NCBI GenBank assembly: GCA_033675545.1
Contig: JAWDGP010001472.1
Location: 1-64,000 of the forward strand
Direction: 5' to 3'
Origin: Elysia crispata
Lineage: Eukaryota; Mollusca; Gastropoda; Plakobranchidae
Length of the DNA stretch: 64,000 nucleotides
The stretch's first letter is position 1. Each line of letters opens with the position of its first letter. Below, one piece after another: positions 25,401-37,400 of the stretch. The translations under genes and the position numbers were made by a program. Below the pieces are notes generated by a model, which was not told the origin of the DNA, ran no database searches, and saw nothing but the letters and a program-made list of their open reading frames with translations.

Positions 25401-28400
25401 TTTAAGAATGTTGTCGCTTGAAACAGATAGAATTCTAGCTTCACTCAGCCCAGAGTGCAACTTGATTGAATCAGCTGAGGTGAACACAGTTTGTTGGTAC
25501 CACGGACGATTTGGGTTGAAAGTGCAACGCTGTGACTGCAACTGCAACCACTATTCAAGTTTTACACATAATTACAAGAAGGGAAACACCAAAGCGGATC
25601 CGCGATAAATCATTATGCTTCTTACCCGCTATATTGTGCTGTCTCAACTTCAGAGAACCACAAACGCAGCTTTTTGTCACAGTCGGCATTTCTAAAAGAT
25701 GTCTTCTAATTGACACAAGTACTCAAGTTTGTTACTCCAGCGTCCAAACTAGACAAGAAAATGGGACCCAGAGGACCTCTTTTACAAGCTGCCAATGGTT
25801 CTAACGTAACGACTTATGGTACTCGCGTCGTTTCTCTTCGTTTTGGTCAATGCAATTTCCAAGCTTGACTCATCGCAGCAGATGTCAGCCGCCCGCTCCT
25901 TGGCGCTGATTTTTTTACGAACACACAGCTTGCTTGTCGACATGAGGAACCGTCGCCTGATCGAAGCAGACACATTTTCAGGCATTCCTTGCTATGTCAA
26001 TGCAGTTACACCAACCGACTCGTGCTTGTCGAGCCTTCAAGTAATAAGTTCCGAAAACTCCTAAATGAATTCCCGGATCTGCTGAAACTTATATTTTCAT
26101 CTGTAGAAGTTGAACACAGTGTATAACACTTCATCCCAACTAAAGGCCGTCCTGTCTTCGCCCGAAATCGTTGCCTTGCCCCAGACAGGCTAACAATAGC
26201 CGAAAAAGAGTTTTCTGAGATGGAAAAGTTGAGTATTGTTAGGAAATCAACCAGCTGGTGGGCATCTCCTCTCTATATGGCATTAAAACCAAATGGTGGC
26301 TGGTGCCCATGCGACGACTACAGAAAATTAAAAGATGTCACCTCGCCCAATCGGTACCCCATTCCACATATCCATGACTTCTCGGCCCGCCTGAAAGGAA
26401 AGACCATCTTCTCAACAATCGATCTAGTTCAGGGCTATCATCAGACTCCAGTCACCCCTGAAGTCATTCCTAAGACAGCAGTGTTCACTCCGTTTGGTCT
26501 GTGGGGATTTTTTACAGATGCCATTCAGCTTAAAAAGTGCTGCCCAAATGTTTCAAAGACTTATGGATTCTGTCCTTCAAGGCATTGATTCAACTTTTGT
26601 TTATCTTGACGACATTCTCATCACAAGTTGGACAAAAAAAAAAACATGTGGATGACTTAAAAGCTGTGTTTGGACATTTGACAGATCATAGGCTTGTAAT
26701 TCGCCTTAAAGAATGTCTTTTCAGTGTATCTTCCCTGGAATTCTTGGGGCACCAAGTATTAAAGAATGGATCTCGTCCAACACAAGCCGAAGTCCAAGTC
26801 ATCCAAACATTCCCTCAATCATCAACTGTGAAAAGACACAAGAGTTTTTAGGTATGATTAACTTTTACCACTATTTTTTGCCTGACAAGGCTGCCACTTT
26901 CAGTCCCTTTTACTGGAAACTAAAGTCATCCAAGCCTCGAAAAGAACAAGTGTGGTCACAAGAGATGCAACAGGCTTTCCCCAATGGTAAAACTGCTTTG
27001 GCTAATGCAGCCATGCTGGTCAATCCTTGCACTGACAGCCCTTTAGTTCTTACTCTCGCTTCAGATGTGGCTGCTGGTCCTGTCTTCGAACAGTTCAACA
27101 AGTGTCATTGGCAACCTTTAGTCTTTTTCAGCCGACAACTACGAAAAGCAGAAATAAAATGCAGTGCTTTCAACCGAGAATTACGTGGAGCACATTTGGC
27201 AATTCGTCATTTCCATTTCATGCTTGAAGGACAGAATTTCACCAATTACACAGACCATAAACCACTAGTGCACACATGGCAAAAACAACAGAACTGTGGT
27301 TAGCACAACAATGACATCTCTCTGCCATTTCTGAGCTCACCTCCAACATAGCACATGTCTCTGATAAATACAACACTGTTGCCAACTGTCTGTCTCGTTC
27401 CAGTGCAACCGATGCAGTTTCCTTGGGCATAGATTACACAGCAGTGGCTAAAGCCCAAGCTGCTAGCATTGAGGTACAGGCCTACAAGACAGCCTTCACT
27501 TGCCTAGAGGTTACCAATACAAGATTGAGCGAGCAAAGACCAGAGCTTGTGTGTGACGTTTCAACAGGTCGCTCACGTCCGATTGTATCTCCTGATTTCA
27601 GATGCACAATGTTTTAAACATTATCCACAATCTCTCACATCCAGGAATCAAAGCCGCCGTCTAACTAGTCTCAAACAAATTTGTTTGTCACGGGATACGA
27701 AAGCAGGTCAGTAGATGGGTGAAAGAATGTCATCACTGCCAAAGTTCAAAAGTGCAAAACACACAAAAAATCCACTTGAACATTTCTCCATACCTGAGAA
27801 AAGATTCTCACACATAAACATTGCCATTGTTGGACCTTTACCTTTTTCTTCTGGCTCCACATATCTCCTGACAATTATCGACCCCAACACAGTGCTGGCC
27901 AGAAGCCATTTCTCTACGAGGCATTACACTACCCGAGTGTGTGTGTGCTTTCATTGCTGGCTGGATCACTCGTTTCAATGTCCCTGGAGATATTTCGTCA
28001 GATCGCGGGTCACAGTTCACATCATCGTTATGGAGTGAGAGAGCGGCTCCACTAGGAGTCAAGCTTCACCATACATCTGCTTATCATCCTCAGGCAAATG
28101 GGATGATCGAACGTTTTCATCGAACTCTCAAGATAGCTCTAAAAGCCCCTCTCACCGGTCCAAATTGGGTAGAAGAACTACCTTGTGTACTTCTCGGGCT
28201 CAGAACCACACCCAAAGAAGACTTAGGTTATTCCTCAGCAGAGCTTGTTTACGGTGAGCCTTTGCCAATCCCAGGTGAACTAGTTCTATCTAAATCTGCA
28301 AAATCTATGGATGACTTACTGCTGAATTTCAGGTTGAATATTCTGCTTTATGCACCTTGTCCGGCCTCCCATCACACTTCTGCTTTGCCCTACCTGTCAC

Positions 28401-31400
28401 CATCTTTGTCAGCTGCAAAGCATGCATACGTCCAACGAAATGGCACTAAAGGTTCGTTACAGAGGCCTTATTCAGGTCCCTACGCAGTTACCCCAGGGAA
28501 CAAAACTTTCCTCAGAGACATTGGCAGTCGCACTGAGCGTATCTCAGATTGATTGCATCAAGCCAGCGTTTTTCGATCTATTTCAAATGGTCATACTGCC
28601 TAAGCCCAATCTACGTTGTCCTCCTCCAGCCAAATAGAGTCATCCCTCATACCCAAGCACCAGCTCTAGGCATCGGCAAGCTATGTTGAGTCCTGCAACT
28701 CAGACATTGTCACCTACAGGTCATATGGTTAGACCACCTATGCAATACCAGTGATTCTTTATGTGTTAGTCTTTGGGGGGGGGCTGTGTGGCATTTGGAC
28801 TATTAAATCATGGACAATGTGATGAATGTTTTTATCCGAGGTTGTGAAGAGAGCTCACCACACAGGTGTTGTGGAGACTAAGAACTTGTAACATTCTCAG
28901 TTCAGACTTAATACCTCAACATAATATTTCGATTAACTCAATCCCACCTATATCGCCCGCCGTTGCCCGTATGGACCACTATATTGTGTACCTATATCGC
29001 CCGTTCACTTTCACTTTTTGACTGTCTACTTTCTTTCCTTACAACTACCGGAAATCTCGTGCAAACCTCATTTACGTTTAAAGGACACTTTAGACTTTGT
29101 TTTGGTTAGTTTAGTTTCGTTTTCGGACTAAATTTAGATCTAAAAATCTGGTTCGCAATTGACTGTTTTTGTCCGCAATTTCTAGGCCTAGGCTAGATCT
29201 AAACTATGAGTTAAGATGGACGATCACTTGAATCATCTTAGGGATGCTAAAGAAACCACTTGTTTTGGTTATCTGCATGGTTATCCCTACAATCAGCATA
29301 AAATAATGACCATTGTCCATTTGATATTGGGAGTCAGATTGTGATGTTGAGATGGTGGTGAAATGGGATGTTGATGGTGAAAAAATGAAATGGTGGTGGA
29401 GTCAGCCTGAAGTGAAAGAGAAGTCTTAAAATATTGGTTTACTATCATGAAACATTGTTTTATTAAAAATTCAACACCTCTAGTTTTTTTTTACAATTTA
29501 TTTCATAATTTTATCTTTTTTTGTTCGATTGTAATATTTTTAAAAAATGTATAGATCTATTTTTTGTACGCAGTTACGTCCCTTCTCTTAGGGTCTGGGC
29601 TTTACCTAAGCTGGAGTTCTTTAGGTGGGATTGAGTTAAAAGAGAAAACCCAAAGATTTATCTTATTATTTTCATTAACACAATCCCTACCATGAGCCGA
29701 TTGTAGCGGCTCACGGTCGCCAAACTTACCTACCATGTGCCGGTACAATCGGCTCGGACTTTCTAGTCCTAATCCAGTCCATATTTTCGATCTATCCAAT
29801 CCAATGTTTACTAAAACGAAATCTACTTCCCTTCTGGCCTATTTTTAGCGTCGTTTGAGCTAAGTGGCGGTTGATTTTCATCAGGTTTTGACCAAAATAA
29901 TTGTTAGATCTATAGGATTGCCGTTATTTTTTTTATATAGGTGTTGTTAGTAAAAATGTTGTAAAATTTTTATTTCTTGGATTGCACTCTTCAAATTTGA
30001 CAAATGACTTCATAATTGGATTATACACAAGGTGGTGTGCTGTTTGATTGGATTGGATTAAAATTTCCAGATCAATGACACCAGTAACTTGGATATTTTA
30101 TTTTTATTTTATTTTTACTTTTCGGTTATATCATCTTTTTATACATCTACCTCCTTACAAAAATTTTTAATTGCTATCTAACACTGATATTTCAAATCTG
30201 TATTCAATTCCCTGCATTTTGATATATAATATTTGTAGGTTCTAGAAATATAGGGGGTCATAAACTTCAATTCAAAAAATCAGGTCTAGGATTTACGTGG
30301 GTCACAAAATATGGCTTGGGCACACGGTAAAAAAAAACCCTGGTAGGGATTGTGTTAAGTGGATAAGTGCTAAAATATGATTTCATGATAAAAATGCTAA
30401 CAGATGATCATTAAATTAGAAAGTACTCCCCAAAGCTCCTCTCTTAGCAATATGACTTTGCAAAAAAAAATACTGTGGAAAATTTCTAACCTTATCCCAA
30501 GACCAAGTCTCACTAATAACTTGCCAATTGTCAGAGAATTTTTTTTTTTTAATTGTATAATAAATGAGGATGTGCCTTTAACACATGCAGAACAAGAATG
30601 TAGAACAAAACAAGCAAAGAAATTAGTTACCCCTTTCTCAATCAAGATTTTGCTAGACTGATCAAGATAGGCTGCAGCTTCAATCCAGATGTCTGGGTGG
30701 TGGCCCAGACACAACAAGCATTGCTCATAGGCAAACATCACTGAAAACAAGAAGTCAAAAGGGTTTCATAAAGCAGAATTGAGGAACTACACCAAAAAAC
30801 TTATCATGCCATATTACACAACTGTGTAAATATTCTTCATCGTACTGATTAACATTGCCTGTAACGTTCAGATCATATCGGTTTGTGTCTTATGAACTTA
30901 ACAGACTTGAGCTCAGCAAGCAGAAAGGTATAGGCTTTATTTGCATGCATGCAACAAAGAGAATTTTAGATCTATAGATATGGAGTCTGCCTCATCTTCT
31001 TGAACTCAAGAAAAAGTGTGATTTTCATGAATTGTCCAACTTATTGTCAATATTTTCATGCCGAAAGCAGAATCTGATATGTCTAATAAAACAATCACAT
31101 CTAAATACAGTGGAAACCTCATAATTTGAATTATATGGGAATGGATTAAATCTTTGAATTAAGAGTATTCGAATTACAAAAATGGGTATAACAGAGTCTC
31201 AGACTCATTGAGTGAGTGTGTACTGAGCCTGCAACGAGCAACCCTCCCCTTCCCCCGTCCCACGTTGCTATCAGTATTAGTACAGATTTGCTACTGGCAC
31301 TTAATTGTTAATGCATCTGCTCCTTTCTTGATTTGTTAGCGCACTGATCAGCCTTTCTTGGGCGGTGATTGGCATTGCTTGCTGCTTGAGAGATATAGCA

Positions 31401-34400
31401 CTTTTGTGATGCCTTATGAGGTGGTATAAAATTCGAATTAAGAGAATCAAATCAGAAATACTTTGAAATACGAGCCCGATTCTAACAAAGCCAAAGAGAA
31501 AAAAAAAACCTATCATCTTGCAAAATTTGGTTAATGAGAAATTTGAATAATCAGGTTTTTTTTTTTTTTTGAGGTTTCCACTGTACAGAAGATTTGATGG
31601 TTCTTGAGGAGGATTATCTCATATCAAACTTGAAATCAATTTCCTGGTGCATGGTACAAACCTTGGTTTACTATACTTTTTTATTAGCATTTCATCAAAA
31701 TGTGTTACCTCAAAAAACCCTTAGCAGTAAAAGAAAGATTAAGAGATTAGATATTTTATTAAAGAGAATGATAATATTCAAGTTAAGTATATGAATCTAC
31801 CTCTTTTTGTGACAACTGTTTGATCCTCTGAGCGTAAAGGGTTTTTCTTTTCCCATGCAATATATTTCTTCCATAGCTCCACCTGAAAATATAAGAGTTG
31901 CAACATTGAAGCATGACTTGTGCAAACGTTTTTAACAGCTTTTAGAGATAGTTCATGCTTTGTGAGCATAAAAAAAAATAAAGATATTATATTTGCCAAT
32001 GAAATTTAGAAAGAACACTTTGGTCTCCAAAACTTACCTGGATAATACCATAGCATGAAATGTAAAAAATTAAAAAAGAAAAGAAAAAAAGGTATATATA
32101 AGCAAAAGAAATCATGGAGGATGGCAGATACCCCCTTTACCTCTAATTAAATAAGATTTAGATTGGACAACATTCCTTGATATGCTTCCAAACATTTGTA
32201 TTCTAAAAAAAACCTAGACATATAAATTATCAAATTCTGCCTTTTGTATTTGTTCAAACAGTCCTAACAGACTTCAACACTACACAAAAGTTAACAGAAT
32301 TTGTTACCATTTGCAACTTTAAAAGCTGGACCATTTCATTTACCAAAACCACATACACTTCAGGGTTACAGATTAATGCAGAGGGATATTACACAGGTCA
32401 TGACCTGAATTTCAAAGCTGGTGACGTTACTTGTTAGACTTCCCTTGACCTTCAGACCTCTTCTCAAACAACCCCTCCCAAAACCTTGATCAAATCATAT
32501 GTAGAAATTTTTGACAAGATGAAGACAAGTTTCACTTTAAAATTTCTTGATGAGTTGAAGCTCTTGGTACTGTAATTTATTTATTAAATGCTTGCAAAAG
32601 ATCAGCTAGCCAGAGGTAAGCTTAGCAGTGGAAAATGAGGTGAAAGGGAAGCTAACCTGCTTTACTTCAGTGAAGGTATTCTGCGGTGGAACCGACGGGT
32701 TGTTTTTATCCAGACCTCTGGTGGCCACCTCATATTCTTTGGCCACCCGTCTTGCACTCATATACTCTCTGCTCCGGTCGTCTATTAGTTTTTTAGCAAT
32801 CAGACTATTGATACTCTGCAGAACCACAGGGAAGGGGAGAAAGACCAGTTGATGACCAATAATCACAGAATCTAGAAATCGACGTAACAATTCACATTAT
32901 AATAGAAGTTTATTTATATATCATGGTTATGCCAGTCAAGGCAATATGTTTCAATGTAGGTTAGTCTTATTTTATTCTTGCTTTCTTCATAAATTCAGAT
33001 GAGTGACTGTCTCCATAAGTTCCAGTTGAAAGACTGTGGTGGCTGTTTATATGACTTCAGTTCAGGTGACTGTCCACACAAGTTTATTTTGGGTGACTGT
33101 CTATATAAGTTCATGTTGGCTGAATGTCCATATAAGCTCAATTTGGGTAGCTGTCTACGTAAGTTGATGTTGGGTGATTGTCTATAAGTTCAGTTTTGGT
33201 GACTGACTACATAAGTTCATGTTGGGTGAACATCTATATAGGCTCAATGTAGGTGCCTATCTACGTAAGTTCATGTTGGGTGAATGTCCATTAAGCTCTA
33301 TTTGGGTGACTTTCTACATAAGCTCATGTTGGGTTAATGTCTATATAAGCTTAATTTATGTGACTTTCTACACATTGGGTGAATTTCTATATAGGCTCAA
33401 GCAAAGATTCACTCACAGTTTCATAAGCATTGTAATCCTTCCAAAGCAGCTCTATGTTGATCATGGGGTTTGTCACTCCACGCTGGTATACCTTCCTCAC
33501 AGCCGTAATTCTTTGATTTTCTGCATATGATCCAACAGCTTCTCTGAGGATTAATGTAGTTTCCAGTGATTGATTATAATCTTAATTTTTCTTCTTTTTG
33601 TTTTTTTAATAAACTCAGGGCTATGTAGAGAGAGTCTCTAGTTGGCCTAGAGCAGCTTATAATCTGCTGTCACTGCATCAGACTTAGTGTTGCATCAATG
33701 GCTGAAAACATACAACATGGCCGAGAATATTGCCTTAACATGGTGGAAATGCAGATAACTAATATTTTTCTTGTTCCTTCACTACTGATCACTTAATACA
33801 TCTACATGACACAAAATATTTTGACTTTATGTGTGTTTCAGACTAATACTAATAGCATGAATTTCAACATCACATTTACACTACGTTTTTTCCTCTAGCC
33901 TCACTATATTAGAATCGTAATAGTCTGATCCTTGCCTTTCAAAGCCAGCAGATTCATGAAAATCAAGCTATTAGTATCAACTGAAATAATGTCAAGTTGA
34001 AAACATTCAACTGAGAGTGTGTCAAGGAGGCTCACTTACACTGATTTTAAAAAACTGATGTATTCTGCCCAGATCTGATAAGACATGATGTCCATTCCAA
34101 TTTTTTCCAAAGCAAAATCATAAGCTTGAGCCATTTTTTCTCTGCCAATACAAAAAAAAAAATTAGATAAAAAACAATGAGTAATATTTCACAAGACTGC
34201 AAGAGCTTAGCAAGTAGAAATTAAACCTGTTTGCGCTAAAATCAATCATATTCCCCCCATACTTGGTTACTATTATAGTATATATAGTTTTCAAGAATAA
34301 GATTTAAAAGGGTGTTTACTTGTTAAATAATTTTACAACAAAAAATTCCCAAGATCACAAAAATAGTAAAATAAAAATAAAGAAGGGGAGGGAATATTTT

Positions 34401-37400
34401 CAGCACAGTTCTGCACATTGCTTGAGGTAGTATGTGTGATGTGTGACATTACCTGTATGATGGCAGAGAGCCTTTGGTTTCCTTGATGTAGTTGAGGTAC
34501 AGCCGCCACAGTTCTATGTTAAGCACCTTGATGAGACACCTCTGGAAGAGCTGTTCACACAAGGCCACCATATTAGCCACAGGCAAAGTACAAGAACCAA
34601 GTTGCCATCGTAAGAGATTCGTAATAAACACAACGTGACAACCAACCACAGACCACAACCATAACACATACAAAAAGTTATGAACACTCAATAAAACCAC
34701 ATTACAAAGAAAATATACGGTAAAATATTTTTATTCTTATCCAGTTTAAAATGGAGCAAGGCAACAATATATGGAAAGGGTTACTTCTCGCATTCTACAA
34801 TGTAATGACCTCAATTTTATACCATTTATTTCACCAATGCATAGGATTTCTAAAGTATTAAAAAAAAAAAATGGATAATGTAGAATTTTAAAGTACACAA
34901 AAACTTTTAAACTCAGATACATCTAAAATAACTATCATCCTTAAATTAATCATGTAGCCACTCAACAAAACTCACGAAATGGAAACTGCCGAGAAATTTT
35001 ATAAGAAAAACAAACTAAATCTTTTTTACAGCCCTTCATTTTATTTTCTTCTGAAAAAAAAAATTAAACAGTGAGCAAAAGCAGATATAAAAAAAACGCC
35101 TAAATGTTTTGGCATCATATCAAAATCTGGCATGATATCAGATGACTTCAAAGACAAAGGCAGCAGGAAAAAAACTATTGACGTGATGATATAAAATCGA
35201 GTTCTGTGCCAGCATGTGATTGAATCTTGTTCTTCGATAAATTAATGAAACTTTTTTTTCCTGTCACATTTGTTAACTTTCAATTGCTTTTTTAGAAACA
35301 CATCTTTTGTTTATGAGAGAACAAGAAATATAACTAACACTGATTCACACTCACAGGGATAACAGTTACTGACCTTTTCAACTCGCTCAAAGTTCTTCAC
35401 TCTAAGCTGAAACAAAAACATTTGTAGGAAGAAATGTAAGCAAACAATAAAGCTTAGAAAACAGAAAAAAAGTTTATTTCTTTATAAATTCACAATCAAG
35501 AACTCACACTACATATGCATTTTGATGAGAGTAACAAGTAATCATACGGTGCATTGATTTACAGCCTTGACACACAGACGTTGGTCCTTTGAGATGAACT
35601 AAAGATATAACTTAAAGATTCAACATTTCGGATCAACAAATTGAGAGCATTTGCCTATACAGAGTATTCTTGGTTACCAGAAAGTTGAGAGTCTTGAAAA
35701 TGGACTGTGACCCTTGCATGAAAAAAATTTGATTAAATCTGTTTTCCCCACATGCTTAAAAATTGTGCAGTAGAAGTTGAATGGCCATCTTTTCTGTGAG
35801 TGTTACTCTTCTGAAGCTGCTCAACAAGAGAAACATGTGCAAACCAGGGGAAGTAAACTGCACATTAGACGCACCAATGCTAGATGATTCTTGGGAGCCT
35901 TTTCAATCAGCCAAAGAAAATCAGTCTTCACTCATTCTCGACAGGTTTAGAATTCACTCTTATAATTTCGAGTTTCAAAGCAGACTTTTCACATCTTAAG
36001 AGCCAATCATCTTGCACTATTTAAGTATCTAACAACAGTTAAAGTCTTATTTTTTATTTCAAGTGTACATTCGCGTATTTACTTCTTAATTATTATTTGG
36101 GACTAGGAAAATCTATGATCCACTCTTGTTCTACTGCAAATCTGATCCTTTAACACAGCTATAGAACAAGAGAAGTAGCTTTCACTAGAAAACCCTTCTA
36201 GATGATTGTTTTGCCAATCACTCTTGAATCATTAGTCATCAGTTTTGTAATGTAAAGAAGCAAGGCAACTTTTTACTCAATACTTGAACAGCAAGTGCTG
36301 AAAGCCCTCACATTCCTTTCAACTCCAGTGTGGCTATAAACCTTCTCCGTTAAAGTTCTCAGACCCGGACACAAATACGTGATGGTCTCAGTCCCTAACA
36401 CATTAATGGGGCTCTCAAATCCTGACATATTATATAATCAGTCGATAAAGCATAGCAGCTCCTTGAGAAGTTGAAAAATAAAATTAAGAATTGAATACAA
36501 CATAAGCTGTAAACCAAATAAGTTCAGCGTTATCAACACATTTGCATTCAATTTATATGAACATAGTCACAGCGCCAGGACCAAATGTGCTTAAACTTAG
36601 CCTTTTAGCTTCACCAACACTCCAAAAGCTTAGCTGTTCAAATCAGAGAACTCTGAATCTTCTCCAAGAGCGTGTAGATATCCACCTTATTCATCTTTAC
36701 AAAGAGATGCAATATTATGTTTGTACTCGCGACTACAAAAATAGTTATTTCAGATATTTAGACAGGTTCTGGGCGTTGGCAAATAATTTAGAATCCAACT
36801 GATTACTTCGGAAAGCCATTTACCGGTACTAACTACTTAGCATCCATATACCCATTTAACTGCCATTAATGGTTGCCATTTTGTAAGAAGCTATTTTCTG
36901 CATTTTTTTTCTTTTATCGAAAATGGTAGATATTAGGCTATTAACATTATAGTGAGCAACCTAGAGAAATCCTTTTACTGATTTCACAGTGAAAGATTTG
37001 ATCAGGTTCAATCCCTTATATGCTCATTTTAATTTTTACTTGAAATTTAAATTATTGACTTACAAAGCCTACTGTGCATCTATTTTTAACTTACAGACCA
37101 ATCTGGCTTTTTCTTTATTCTTTTTTAAATACCCCATAACCTCTGAGGACAGCTTGCAGGTTTGGAAAAGTTAAGATTATCCTTAAGGTAAACTGAAAGT
37201 ATTATTATAAAGAAATAGAAAAATAGTTTTTAGTTCTTTCACACATCTTTTCGTGTGAACATTCAGGTAATAGTGTTTAAAACTTTGAGGGTCATTTGAT
37301 GAATTACTAATGAGGGAAAAGGAAATTTTTAAATTTCTTGAGGCACATTTATCACAAAAATTGTCTTTAAATGTGAAATTATTCTTTTAATTTAAAAAAT

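Larger units (their letters stand above)
24827..30374 (+). mobile_element. Gypsy LTR retroelement fossil, CsRn1/Kabuki-like, broken (intron 10)
   Basis: A + strand element, antisense to CSTF3. It has a 5' LTR, a tRNA-Trp-like primer site right after it, a gag/protease zone (about 25.1-26.1 kb, poorly conserved), reverse transcriptase and RNase H (about 26.2-27.4 kb; [15 protein letters not shown]), integrase (about 27.6-28.3 kb; [13 protein letters not shown]), a G-rich polypurine tract and a 3' LTR. ATAT flanks both ends (24823-24826, 30375-30378), a 4-bp target duplication as known for CsRn1. Interrupted by roughly ten breaks and clearly dead. The LTRs differ visibly, so it is old. The 3' LTR contains two later MITE insertions. 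Clade is inferred from the primer site and RT/integrase flavour. Confidence 0.88.
28785..30374 (+). repeat. 3' LTR of the Gypsy fossil, split by two MITEs
   Basis: The LTR starts about 28785-28787 (TGTGGCATTTGGAC) and ends at 30374 just before ATAT. Its sequence is present in three parts: up to 28936, 29636-29678 and 30355-30374. They are separated by two insertions that each duplicated a TTAA in the LTR. Confidence 0.87.

Noticed and set aside
28937-30354. Single large transposon spanning both TTAA insertions
   Set aside because: LTR sequence (GAGAAAACCCAAAG and neighbours) lies between them, and each has its own inverted ends and TTAA pair.
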